A stretch of DNA of 64,000 bases from positions 9,590,589 to 9,654,588 of the forward strand of contig CM050652.1 of assembly GCA_027574665.1 (NCBI GenBank), read 5' to 3'. The notes under the pieces were generated by a model that saw nothing but the letters and a program-made list of their open reading frames with translations, was not told where the DNA came from and made no database searches. The translations under genes were made by a program, and so were the position numbers. Below are positions 54,211-64,000 of this stretch, one piece after another. The first letter of the stretch is position 1. Each line of letters begins with the position of its first letter. Source of the stretch: Rhynochetos jubatus. Lineage: Eukaryota > Chordata > Aves > Eurypygiformes > Rhynochetidae.

Positions 54211-56037
54211 AAATGATGCTGTATTTTATGTCTCAGGTGTAATCTTGGATAAATTAGTACTCATGGTACCTAATCCATGTATTTTCTGGGCAAAATACAT
54301 ATTGACTGGGGACTATGATTTGTTTATTTGGTTGCTGTAAAATAGTCTAGAGCATTACATATTCATTTATACATAAGAAAGACTTGTTCTCTCTTTTCCT
54401 TATAAGAAAAGAAAAAGTAGTTGTGCCTTCTTTAGGAAACTAGAAGCAAATTGAGTGTAACAACATCATTGTGAAATGATGTGCATTATAAAGTCCTGAA
54501 TATGGTGCGTCTTTTGTGCTTTGTTTCTAATTGTTTGCTCAATACAAAAGGATAATTCATTAGGCCAATTCTCCAAATAATCTCAAAGTGACATGAATTC
54601 CTTTGCAGAGTGAATGTCTGTAGCAAGTAATCCATGGAAAACAGACAGGCGTCTCTTGTCATTTTGGAGCTCTAATCCACTGCCTGGAGCATGAAAATGC
54701 TGAGGATAACAAGTGTGGGAATGACCAAAATCAACATTATTTTTGGATTTTATTTTCTTAACAATGCTGGTGATCAATAGAATTGCTGAATCTGGCAGGT
54801 ACAATGCCACGAGATTAATGAATTAAACTCAGGAAGCAGAAGAATTTGTTAAAGCAGAGAGAGGAAAAGCCCCTTCTTTTCCACTAGTGTGTGAATATTA
54901 AGCAATGAAAGCAGCAGTGACAGAACTTTAGCCCTTGCTTTACCATAGCACTGAGTCTTGTTCTGCAGAGTCTTTACATTTTAATTAGAACCATACTGAC
55001 ACCCGCATTTTCAACTGTGAACTTCAGTTTCAAAGTTAAGCCTATTTCGTTGATGCTGGTGTAGTAGCTAGGTCTGAACACAGGAAAGAGATGCTGTGTT
55101 CTGTAAAATTTGGAGTGTAGTGTGGGCACCATTGGTGGGACTAGATAAGTGTTTTTTGACCCTCAGTAAATAATGGTAAAAGAAAGGAAGAGATCTCACT
55201 GAAATACCATATATTCTGTCACCACAAAGCACTCACAGACTCTTTTTTCTAGAAAAGTATAGAACAAACTAAAGAGGGGTCACCACACACCTCTTCGATG
55301 ATGCCAGTGTTTTGTAAAGGTCGATTGCCAACGTTTCTCTCAATACTGCATTAGAAACGTAATACAGGGTACCTGTCTGTGTAAGACATATTAGATTCCA
55401 AAATGCACATTAAATTGACATTCAGCACAGAAAATTGAATAAACCGCCACTCACTGGGTTGTTCAGATGCCTGGGAAGGGAAAGCTTAAGTTTGATTCTA
55501 TGTTTGTATTTACAGCTCCTTAACATTTAGAAGATCTCTGGGGATTTTGTGTGTCCTGTCATTCAAACAAACAAACAGCAATCATTATCTAGTTTCATTG
55601 CATAAAAAATAGAAGATTATAATAAGCACACAGTCCTAGAAACTGGAAGGTTTGGAACGTTTTTGACTTACAAGAACACTTCAGAGAATACTCCAGTGTA
55701 ATTTATAAGCCCCTCTAGACCTGTACATGTCTTGAACTGATTGTTGAAGCGGGCTTTACTAGGAATTTCTTTTGCTGAATTGGAGTAGTGCAGGAGGTGG
55801 AGAGGGCGGGAGGGTTAGAGCAGCCTTCCCTAACAAGGCTTTGAAAGCTTCAGTGGTAAAGTTATGCTGATGGAAGACTTTGCAACTTGTTTTTTCACTG
55901 GGAGCAACCCGAAGAGGATTACGTTATGGGCAGGAGATGTTATTTATGTGGGTAGCAACACTGTGGGTTGTGTTGTGCTGTTGTTGTTTTTAAAGGGGGG
56001 GCGTACATCTTTTAATTAGAACCTAAAAATGAAATTT

Positions 56038-56052
56038 AAAAAAAAAAAAAAA
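56038..56052 (+). repeat. Poly(A) tract, 15 bases
   Basis: An A15 homopolymer lies immediately 5' of the CpG island. It could be a nucleosome-depleting poly(dA:dT) element next to the promoter, or simply a microsatellite. Confidence 0.7.
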
Positions 56053-56229
56053 GAAAAACCCAAAAGCAGCCACCAAATCCAACAACCTGGACAACGACCT
56101 AGAATAGCTGGTGAAATTGAAGCCCCGTGCCTTTCCCAAGCCCGGTGGAGGTTTCTGTTCCCTCCTCATCCCTGCCGCGACGTGTTTCTGTTGTTTTCTC
56201 TCTTGTTGTTTCGTGCGTGGTGTGACAGC

Positions 56230-56244
56230 GGGGGGGGGGTGGGG
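56230..56244 (+). repeat. G10 homopolymer followed by G4
   Basis: Ten consecutive G, then T, then four more G, at the 5' side of the CpG island. The tract is prone to length variation and sequencing error and could form part of a G-quadruplex. Confidence 0.8.
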
Positions 56245-56324
56245 TGGTGGTGTCGAGCTTTCCTGCGCTCCCATTGTCAGCCGCTCTCGGCAGCGCGGGG
56301 AGAACCGGTGTCCCCCGTGCCTCC

Positions 56325-56552
56325 ATGTGCGCGGGGAGCGCGGGGCCGCCGCCGCGCCGCGCCCGCCCCTGCCGCCCGGGACCCGCCCGCCGCGCGGGGA
56401 GCGGGGCGCCGGCCAGCCCCGGCCCGGCCCCGGCCCCGGCCCCTGCCCCCGGCCCGCGCCGCCGCCCGCCGCCCGCATCATGCCGCCCCCCCGCCCGCAC
56501 GCCACTCGCGCCCGGGGGCTGCCTCCTTTTCCGGCCCGCGGCGTGTGCGTGA
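56325..56552 (+). other. Upstream ORF (75 codons) in the CpG island
   Basis: The ATG at 56325 is followed by an open frame of Ala/Pro/Arg-rich composition to 56552, overlapping the shorter upstream ORF in another frame. Composition alone explains the openness. It is potentially a second upstream ORF if transcription starts before 56325. There is no evidence for a functional protein. Confidence 0.2.
56417..56455 (-). promoter_or_regulatory. G-quadruplex-prone (GGGGCC)-like tract
   Basis: On the + strand, seven successive C-runs of 3-5 bases are each separated by only two bases (mostly GG). The minus strand therefore reads as repeated GGGGCC-like units. Runs of at least 3 G with 2-base loops are a textbook G-quadruplex pattern, with i-motif potential on the other strand. 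It lies about 300 bases upstream of the SEMA3A start codon, inside the promoter island. Confidence 0.75.
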
Positions 56553-56563
56553 GAGGGGCTTGA
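56480..56563 (+). other. Upstream ORF (27 codons) in the SEMA3A leader region
   Basis: ATG at 56480 opens a 27-codon frame ending in TGA at 56561-56563, about 200 bases before the SEMA3A start. The encoded peptide is proline- and arginine-rich, as expected from GC-rich DNA, so no product function is implied. It would matter only as a translational brake, and only if the transcript starts upstream of 56480 and this segment is not spliced out. Confidence 0.3.
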
Positions 56564-56649
56564 AGTTGCCCCGGCGGCGGCGGCGAGGCGGGGGGCCGGG
56601 GCGGCTGGCGGCGGCGGCGGGGCGCGGCGGGGCGCGGAGCCCACCCCCA

Positions 56650-56674
56650 TCACCTGTTACCTCCGCTCCCCAGG
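56650..56674 (+). other. SEMA3A: Possible 3' splice site in the SEMA3A 5' UTR
   Basis: A pyrimidine-rich stretch (CACCTGTTACCTCCGCTCCC) is followed by CAG|G, with the exon side starting at 56674. It lies 86 bases before the ATG. If used, it would join one or more upstream non-coding exons to the coding exon. The alternative is that transcription starts within the island and reads straight through. The polypyrimidine tract is moderate and is interrupted by purines. Confidence 0.35.
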
Positions 56675-56759
56675 TTGCCTGAAGTTCCCCGGCGGCGCCC
56701 GGCAGGACAGGGAGCGCCGCGGCTCCGGCTCGCAGGGACCCTACAGTGGCTGCTGCAGC

Positions 56760-56871
56760 ATGGGCTGGCTCAGGGGGATTGCCTTGCTTTCCTTGGGAGT
56801 ATTACTAGCAGGAAGAGTGAGCTGCCAGCATGTGAAGAATAATGTGCCGAGGCTCAAATTATCCTATAAAG
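56760..56871 (+). CDS. SEMA3A: Semaphorin 3A (collapsin-1), first coding exon only
   Basis: SEMA3A is a secreted class 3 semaphorin. It repels growing axons and guides neural crest and vessel cells by binding neuropilin-1/plexin-A receptors. This exon encodes 37 residues plus one base. The peptide starts MGWLRGIALLSLGVLLAG, a short polar start followed by a hydrophobic core typical of a signal peptide, with cleavage expected around residues 20-22. It continues with the mature N-terminus, including NNVPRLKLSYK, which in the family leads directly into the sema domain. The frame runs into a canonical donor (G|GTAAGT) after the first base of codon 38, so the intron is phase 1. In known SEMA3A the next residue is Glu, which fits a codon beginning with G. 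The ATG has a G at +4 and sits at the 3' edge of a CpG island. The open frame continues to 57092 without a stop, but that tail is low-complexity intron. The other coding exons, with the sema, PSI, Ig and basic domains, lie outside the window. Recognition rests on remembered family sequence, not on a search. Confidence 0.95.
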
Positions 56872-56880
56872 GTAAGTCTG
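56872..56880 (+). other. SEMA3A: Splice donor of the SEMA3A first coding exon
   Basis: The sequence at the exon end is AAAG followed by GTAAGTCTG, a near-consensus U1 donor. It falls exactly where the semaphorin reading frame stops resembling the protein. Downstream the frame becomes proline-rich and lysine-rich low-complexity sequence. The intron interrupts codon 38 after its first base (phase 1). Confidence 0.93.
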
Positions 56881-59689
56881 TTGTTCTCTCTTATTCTCGG
56901 TTTTCCCCAAAACCTCTGCTCCTTGCCCCGTCGCTTCCCCCCCCCTTCTCCCCACCGTCCTCCCTGGTTTTCCTTATCTTCCAAAGGGGAAATGGGCACC
57001 GGGAAAAAAAATCTGAAAAAAAAAAAATACTTAAAAAGCCACTCCGTGCCAGGGTCGGTACCACGCAGTTTAAACAGACAAAGAAGAGTTAGTTGCATTT
57101 ACAGACAAGGACTCCGGATCGCGCCGATCCGTGGCAGAGTGTCTTTCAGTGCTGTTTCATCGGACTTCACTCCCCAAAACGAGGGGACGTGTTTGGGCAC
57201 CCAGCTCATCTCTCCCGTGCCGAGCACGTAGTGCACCCACAATACCAGATTTGTTTCCAACAGCGTGGAATAGATGAAGATTTATATTTTCCTTTTTTAG
57301 GCATGAAGTGGTTAATTTTCAAGTCATGAATATTCAGTTTGCACAAATCTGACAATCAGATGCCTAACATAAGCAGTAGATGGTGGGTTTGCCAAGAAAC
57401 TATAAACTGAAAGGAACAGATCAGTCCAGAAAAGGAGGAAAGGACTGTTATGCACTCGAAAATGCTGCCTATGGATCTTTAATGCAGTGCGATTTGTTTG
57501 AACTGAGATTGTTTTCGGTGTAGTCTGATGTATTTCATTAGAGATCAGAGGAAGGTGTAACTGAAGAGAGAGCTGTGAGATTACCTTTACCTTTGAAATT
57601 GTGTAATGCCACTCACACTGCAATTGTCAGTAATTAACTTCTGTATAATGCTGCCAGTATTAAAGGAGGACTCTGAAGTAAGCAGATTCTTTTATTTATC
57701 AGCATAGTTCCCCTTTAAGTACAATTTTAGAAGAATTCCCCAAATCTGGAGAATGTGCAACTGGGCAAGAAGTTTAAAATCTTAAGAGCTGTAGAGTATT
57801 ATTTCCAAGAGGGAGATCTGTACAGCCATGTGTATACACATGTCTCTCTGAAGGGCTGCCTTCTCATAATTCTCAGATTATTGAAGGTCGAGAGAAGGAG
57901 CAGCAGCTACAGGTCTGAAAGAAGGGAGGAAAAGTAACACCCTGCTTCTACACGGGGAAAAAAGGGAACATGTGTGTGCATGCCTGGTCATAGATGTCAA
58001 TCTCAGTTTACAGTATAGTGTCAATATATCTCTTGCCAGTAGAAAGACGTTTTCTATTTTTTTTTCATCTTTCTCGTGCTGCAAATGAGAAGGGGAGAAG
58101 TCCTCTCTGCTACAAGGCAGACGTCATTTTCTCACTTCAGATGAAAAAAAAATTAAACACCTGCAAAACTTGGATGCACTGTATGAAATAAATGCATGTG
58201 CAGGGTTTTATGAAAGAACACATGTATGCATATTTGTGTGTGTTTAAACTTGAAAAGATGTATGAAAAGAACAGTTTAAGCGAATCAGAATTGATTAATT
58301 TGGTTTTCATAAGAAAAGCCATTTGTATTTAACACAAAATTGGTTATTTTGAATAATGGAGTCTGAAGAAAGCTTCTACCATAACTACATGTCATATCAA
58401 AATCCTCATTAAAAACCTCTTAATTGCTTCCAAACTCTCACAATCATACTGAAACTCAGATTAGTATGTAGAAGCATAAATGCTATAAAAATATCCTGTA
58501 AAGGGGTTTAACGGCTAATTAATTATTGTTTATTATTTTTCACCCTTTTAAAGTTTATTGATGGCTCAAGTATGCTACCACTGCTTGTACTGATGAAATT
58601 CACAGAAACTAATTTCAAAGGATGGCCAAATCTGGATGAGAGTTGCTTTTTGTTTGTGTGTGTATTTCCTTGTTTTCAGCCCTCTGGTACTTTATCCATA
58701 TACAGTTTAGCAACATTTTGTTACTCTGCTGCGGGGTTGGTTTCCAGTTTTGGTCTTGCTGGAAGAAAGGATCTTATTTTTTAAATACATCAGACATCAA
58801 ATTTTAATCTATAGTAATCCTATATGAGCAAAATAGGAAACTGAAAGGAACACTGAAACTGTTTTTGTAATTGGCGGATCATCGTAAAAAGAAAATGAGT
58901 CCAAATGCTGAGCAACCCTGTTTCCTATCTAGTGAAGAAAGTGAATGCATAGTTAATTCAAAGGAAGTTAAAGTCTGAAGACTCACAGGAATTCACACTC
59001 TGGCCTTTGATTCGCATGTATACTTAATCACAATTTTGACTTAAAACATGTGTCACCCTAAAAATCAGATCAGACCACTCACATACTTAATGTTAAGTAC
59101 CAGTGTAAATGCTTGGCCAGGTCAAGAGGAGCGTGCTGCCTGCGCTGCTGCCTTGATCCCCAAGCATGGGGATATCGTTAGTAGTCAGGGAAAACTAAGC
59201 CTTATCAGCTGGTGCTTTTCCGGACAAATTTTGCTTCCAGCACAGTATTCTAGGCACAGATCATTGTTAACACCTTGTGTCGGAACAGCCTTAAGAGCTG
59301 TAGGTATTGAAAAATGTGTCTCTTAGGCACTGACTGAATACCTTACGTACTAATATGTATCTCTCAGGGTATTCCTCACCGCTGTATGACTGTGTGATGC
59401 TACATGATTCATGTCTATTCAAACTGCTTGCAGTCAGGAACTGAAGCTACCCAGTTACTTACCCACTCTGCCTCTCCATGATGAGCTGTGGTTGAGTAAA
59501 ATAAACTTATGATATTGGAAAAAAAACATAGAGGGCGAAAGAATGACTGAAGTGATTTCTCTTTCAGTGGCTGTCATTGTGCTTTCTTTTAGCATGCATG
59601 CTTGTCTTTTGCCTAAACAAATACCTTGGAGCTAATTGTCAGTGCTTTATTTCAAAAGAAAAGCAAGGATGTGTTTTAACTTCTTGTTT

Positions 59690-59870
59690 TTCTCGACTAA
59701 TTAGATGTCAAACATGGTTAAAAAGCTCAGGCATTTGCTTTAAAAGTTAGCAGAATGAGTCATGAAGGGTTAAATCCCTGCCAACCTTGATTTCCTATGG
59801 TCACTTGTTTTCAAAGGTCCAGTATTAGCTCTGCCATTTCCCAGGTTGCTGGACAGAAGTTGCCGTGAAC
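59690..59870. promoter_or_regulatory. Candidate intronic regulatory element
   Basis: Within the SEMA3A intron, CTAATTAGATGTCA (59697-59710) is followed by an exact AP-1 site, ATGAGTCAT (59755-59763), and by non-repetitive sequence (TTGATTTCCTATGGTCAC, TTTTCAAAGGTCCAG). The clustering and the lack of repeats suggest an enhancer, but this is inference. Confidence 0.27.
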
Positions 59871-62069
59871 TCTTATTCTTGCTTCCTCTTAACTTCTTGT
59901 CACTCAGTCTTGCAGAAGATTAGAAGCATCCTACCAGGCAGGTTATGGGTAGGAAGAGGAAGGGAAGGTGTATAAATGCATATATTAAGGCCACATCTGC
60001 GGTCTGAAAAGGCTTTTTCTGTTTATTGTAAAACAGAGTTCTGGTTATTTGGTTTATATCATCATGATTTTGGTGGCATATTAAAGGAAGGAAATCAGAG
60101 GAGAGCACTAGGGAAATCCTTGTCCAGCTGAAATCTGTGGTGAAACTCCTGTTCAGTAGCATTGGGGCTTTGCTCTGTACATTCTAAAGTTTCCAAGCAT
60201 TTTCATCTTTGCGTATGGGTTGGAAAGGTTTTGCTCGGATGATATTTATCTTCTTATTTCAGTCAAAGGTTATTAATATGATTAAAGGCCTGATTCAGAG
60301 TTCATTGAAGGCAGTAAGTTCTGGATCATAGACTAAATGTGGTAAAACCTGCTATAAAACTGAAAGCTCAGTTGAGCCCTTCAATCTCTGGGCTCCTCTT
60401 TGTGTGTCCTTCAACGACTAAGTGTCCTTATTTTAAAGTAACAAGAAATGTCATAGTTGATATGTCAAAAGTAAAGGAATCTTTCCTTAAAAGAATGTAA
60501 CAGGTTTGGGGTTTAGTTTGTTTTTTGTTTCTCTTTAATCTCATTGGCTTCGATTTCAGTGTCGGTTGTAAGTCTCTGTATTGTGTCACTAGGTCACAGA
60601 TTCTGTTCACGAAACTTCTATTGAACACAGAGTTCTCAGAACCATGGTGATCAAGTTGAGTGTGCAAAGTTTAAAACAATAAATATAGTCTTAACTCCAG
60701 ATGGGTTTCCTTGTATCATTTATTGTTTCCTATTTTCTTTTGCTGTCCTCTGTATGGGGAGGTAATTGCATAGAGATTGAACCAGCTACAGTAACCTTCA
60801 AATATAAACATTTAAGCCCAAAGAAAGAGAGAGTTTCCATTAGCGATTCCTTGATTTACAGATTTTTCATACGGCAACCCCAATTTTTGTCTCCGTATGA
60901 GTAAATCTTGTGAACCCAACTTTCTCAAATCCATCTGTCACATCCTATTTGTCTATTGAAAATTACTATATGCTGTAAGTATGTTTTGTAAGAGTGCATG
61001 TGTGGTTCTTCTTTGTTATTGTTGCTCCATTGAATACATATTACTTGAGAATAAGAAGAGCATTGCACACAGATTTAACTCTATTATTCCCTGGCTCCAA
61101 TTCAAGCCATATTAAAAATAAGTGGGTTTTTTTAAAGTTGCAGTGATAGTGAGAACTACTCCGTCCTTGATGTGCAGTTGATGTACAGTTTTGTAGGATG
61201 GATTTTTATACGCATGAAATGCTGGCCCTACTGAAAGCAATGGCTAAACTGCTGTCCGTTTCAATCAGTCCAACATGCCATGCCGAGGGAGGAATGACAC
61301 CGCGCTGTATTACCTGTATGTACGCGAGTGTAAATACGATACCTGGTTTGCAGTTTGTTGACCCAGTCTGGTTGTAGTTGATGACCTGCTGGTGGGTTTG
61401 ATTGTGGTTTTTCCTTTCCATCAAACTCTATAACTCACAATTCAATACCTCCACAAATGTTGGGAAAGCAGGACAAAGTGGGAGAAGGAAATGGGGAGAG
61501 AAATATTGGCCAGGGAGCCTGTCTTTGTTGACTTGAGACCAGTATTAGAGTTTGTCTCAGATTTCAAGGTATCTGCTTAAAAAAAACTTCTGCTGAAACG
61601 ATGTTGTAAGAGTACTGCCCGAGGGAAAAGCGTCTCTAACGTGCCTGAAAAGGAGAGAAGGGCAGCCCAGACTTAGGAAGAAGTTTCCTGTGAAGGAAAG
61701 CAAACCAGTGATGTTTGCAGTCTAGGCATGGGTTTGTAACACTCCAGCTTCCACCATTCCTGACAGTGTTTCCACACAGCTCCGGTGCTCTCAGACCTCG
61801 CTGTCGTCAGTGAAGGAGGCTGGGAGTCAGTGAAGACATCAGGTGCAGCCACAGCCTTTTCAGCCTGTTTTCTGCCCCAAAATGATGAACACTTCACATA
61901 AGCTCTGCGTGTTGGTCTTTCTAACGTTGCTTGAATGGGGTCTTCATGAGACCTAGGAACTGTCAGGGGAGATGGTAGGGCTGCCCTGCCTGCCTCTGAT
62001 GTGCCCCATGGGATGACAGGAGGGAGAAGCTGATGAAGCAAGTGCCTAAACTCAGATCTTGCCTATATA

Positions 62070-62340
62070 GGGAAATTTTCAGCTAGCTAATTAGGGCCTG
62101 AGACAGGCAGAGTAATTGGAACAAGGAGGGTGAAAACCTAGCCCAACATTTTCATTTTGTGTTTCCAACTTTCCCATTTAATTCCAGTGGAAAAAGTGGT
62201 TTCTGAATTACAGAGCCTCCCTTTTCTGAGAAGCTGGAGTTCTCTGTAATTATTTGTGCTGTACGGTTTGCAAATGACTGAATTATTCATGGAAGGTGCC
62301 ATATTGACAGCAATGGAAACTCTACTGTCTTGCTGTGGAC
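62070..62340. promoter_or_regulatory. Candidate intronic enhancer rich in homeodomain sites
   Basis: In 270 bases there are repeated TAATT-type cores: GCTAATTAGGGCC at 62086-62098, AGTAATTGG, CATTTAATTCC, CTGTAATTATTTGTGCTG. A POU/homeodomain-like run, GCAAATGACTGAATTATTCATGG, follows. No repeat or coding signal accounts for it. It lies about 5.3 kb inside the SEMA3A intron. It is the best-looking of the regulatory candidates, but untested. Confidence 0.32.
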
Positions 62341-64000
62341 AAGGTGCACAGCACTTACCTCTGCTGTTTGTTACAGCATCTTTAAAACTCTGACATAGTC
62401 AGGAATTTGAACATCCGTAGTTTCACTGAGCTCAATGGATCTACTGGTATGTGAGGTCTGCCTTAAAATTGACTTCGGTGCTTTAAGTTTTTTGATCAGG
62501 ACTGAAGTACCTATCTGTTTGCTTAGGGTTTATTCAGGTGTGTGTTTAGTCCATAAGGTTTAGCGAAACAGTATTTAAAATAAGAAACCCGGTCTTTGCA
62601 GGTTGCTGCAACGTAAATGGGTTATTTATGATAATCTCTCCTGCGTGTGCATCTGTATATAAAGAAAGCATTTACATGAAGTTCCACCTGAGAAGAAACC
62701 ACTAAATGATTTGTATTTTTAACTCTACGTTTTTGCTTGGAAGTGTTTTTCAGTTTTTATTTAATGCATTGCTGTACTCTGATCCTTTTAATATGGTTTT
62801 GGTTTGCCTAATCACAGATTCTGCATATGGCCTTGAATGCCCACGGCTGCTATTAGAGAGACATCTTTCTTATTTACTTCCTCTGGCCCACAGGCTTTTT
62901 CTCTCATGTGCGTACCTGGAACGTTGCAATGGAAGCACAAGCAATATAAATTTGCTCCAGTATTTTGAATATTTTCTGCATGGGCTGGAGCCTGACTTGA
63001 CCCTAGTTCAACCTGAAGCAAAATCACATCTTCACCTGAAGCAGTGCCTCTGTGGCTGAGAAGAAAACAAAGCCTTCTAAGTGGTGTCAATGGTTGTGAC
63101 ATTTTCCAGTTGTTTGAAAGCTAAAAAGGGTAAAATCGTCTTCAGGCTCCCACGCACTTATTTTTAAGCAAATGTGTAGGGTGGACCCTGGCAGCTCCAT
63201 GTCAAAATTTTTAATGGAAGTTCTGTAGCTTGTCCTGGTGCTCTTGTTAATTAAGGTTACATGTGAAAGTTGCTGCTGGTGTTGTGCTGGTGGGCGATTC
63301 AGCGAATTCCTTCACTTGCAGGATTAAAGCTCCCTTCAGGAATGTCTGCAAGTTCACGGTCCTCCCACATACAGCCTTCATATAGGTTAGCTGCTCTCTT
63401 CCAGGAACAGCTGTGGATGGTGAGAATAACTGTGGGGATAGTACATTTACTTGACTTTTCCTATTTTTTTCCAAGTGGGATAGTGCCCCAATGTGCAAGA
63501 GAGAAAAGGATGGCCACAGCTGTTGAGAGCATCAGAAATCTTAAGAGCCCTGTAGCCTTTCTCCTGCGCCACAGGAGGTTCTCTGTGGTGTCTTTCTCTT
63601 TCTTTTTGACTGGCAGTGTCAGCCACATTAGTCTCTTGTCACTGTCAGTGGAAGCAGAGGTACCTCCAGAGAGCTAATCTTGGGTTAGGCAGACTGAATG
63701 AGGCTTTAAGGTTGCTCATCGCTTTTCAGTGTCTGTAAAAGGAATTAAGCTCCTCACTCATTCATTTACTTTCTTTCTTTCTGGGAAGGTATCAAAAGAA
63801 GGTACAAATTAAATGCTATGCAAGAACTTAGGCTGTATTCTGATTCAAAGCATCCTAATTTAATAAGATGTCTCTGCTTAAGTGAGTATTTAAAGTTGTG
63901 TAGAAGTCCAACTGTTTAAATTTACATATGCACTCAGTATCTGTGATCTTGAGGTCACCTGGGACTGTCTAAATTCTCGTCAAACTTTCAGTTATAGCAA

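Larger units (their letters stand above)
39773..56037. other. Proximal upstream intergenic DNA, no gene seen
   Basis: About 16 kb up to the promoter. It contains simple repeats at 42.7, 48.5, 50.1 and 54.2 kb, a possible old LINE trace at 52.5 kb, and regulatory candidates at 44.9 and 47.7 kb. The frames at 41442-41822 (126 codons), 45714-46082 (122), 47255-47602 (115) and 47962-48369 (minus, 135) carry no recognisable domain. A short G-rich GGAGGTGGAGAGGGCGGGAG patch near 55792-55811 foreshadows the CpG island. Confidence 0.65.
56110..56759 (+). promoter_or_regulatory. SEMA3A: CpG island: SEMA3A promoter and 5' UTR
   Basis: About 650 bases of very GC-rich, CpG-dense sequence (densest at 56270-56640) stand out from the AT-rich DNA on both sides and end at the SEMA3A start codon. 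It contains many GC-box-like GGCGGGG and CCGCCC tracts, and I see no convincing TATA box. This is the usual architecture of a CpG-island promoter with dispersed start sites in a developmental gene. The transcription start cannot be placed from sequence alone. The stretch at 56674-56759 is almost certainly 5' UTR because it is joined to the coding start. All long open frames on both strands here are products of base composition. Confidence 0.85.
56872..64000 (+). other. SEMA3A: SEMA3A intron following the first coding exon (5' part)
   Basis: The intron starts at the GTAAGT donor and continues past the window end. No open frame here resembles the expected next SEMA3A exon, which should begin with sequence encoding EMLESNN-like residues, so the intron is longer than 7.1 kb. 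The first 300 bases are still fairly GC-rich and contain two A-tracts near 57005-57027. After that the DNA becomes ordinary AT-rich non-coding sequence. Possible regulatory stretches are listed separately at about 59690-59870 and 62070-62340. The 117-codon (62706-63059) and 135-codon (63270-63677) open frames show no recognisable domain and are treated as chance. Confidence 0.85.

Noticed and set aside
56023-56682. Long overlapping open frames (up to 217 codons) on both strands in the CpG island
   Set aside because: They are Ala/Pro/Arg/Gly-rich in every frame because stop codons are rare in GC-rich DNA. Several overlap on opposite strands, and none resembles a known protein.
56872-57092. Continuation of the SEMA3A frame past the donor site
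   Set aside because: The peptide becomes low-complexity Pro/Leu/Lys sequence unlike any semaphorin, and a strong GTAAGT donor sits exactly at the break.
63270-63677. 135-codon frame in the SEMA3A intron considered as an exon
   Set aside because: It does not match the expected second coding exon of SEMA3A and has no recognisable domain.
1-64000. CRISPR array, operon, phage, insertion sequence, provirus or toxin locus
   Set aside because: No direct-repeat/spacer pattern, no bacterial gene packing, no paired long terminal repeats and no viral protein similarity were seen. The DNA is vertebrate nuclear sequence.

Overview
The window looks like bird nuclear DNA. It is AT-rich and gene-poor, with no bacterial-style gene packing. 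It carries CR1 LINE 3' ends of the avian type: one in minus orientation near 12.4 kb and one in plus orientation near 19.8 kb, the latter ending in the ATTCTATGATTCTGTG-type tail. It also carries a scatter of very old MIR/L2-like remnants. The one gene I can identify is SEMA3A (semaphorin 3A, called collapsin-1 in birds). Its first coding exon is at 56760-56871 on the + strand, and its predicted peptide matches the start of avian SEMA3A as I remember it. The species cannot be fixed from this sequence.

Layout. Positions 1 to about 56.1 kb are upstream intergenic DNA with no supported exon. In the conserved vertebrate gene order this flank should be the gene desert between SEMA3A and SEMA3D. 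It holds CR1 fragments, MIR/L2-like fossils, simple repeats and a few stretches that look like candidate regulatory DNA. About 56.11-56.79 kb is a dense CpG island covering the SEMA3A promoter, the 5' UTR and the start codon. It has a strong run of C-tracts (G-quadruplex on the minus strand), small upstream ORFs and a possible 3' splice site just before the coding exon. From 56872 to the end of the window is the first part of the long intron after the first coding exon. No second exon is reached.

Function. The exon encodes the secretion signal and the first residues before the sema domain of a secreted axon-repelling guidance cue. All remaining coding exons lie beyond position 64000. The rest of the window probably matters, if at all, as cis-regulatory DNA for this strongly patterned developmental gene. 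I found no tRNA, rRNA, CRISPR array, intact transposon, provirus or convincing second protein-coding gene. The many 60-150 codon open frames look like chance frames, or are by-products of the CpG island and of T-rich repeats.
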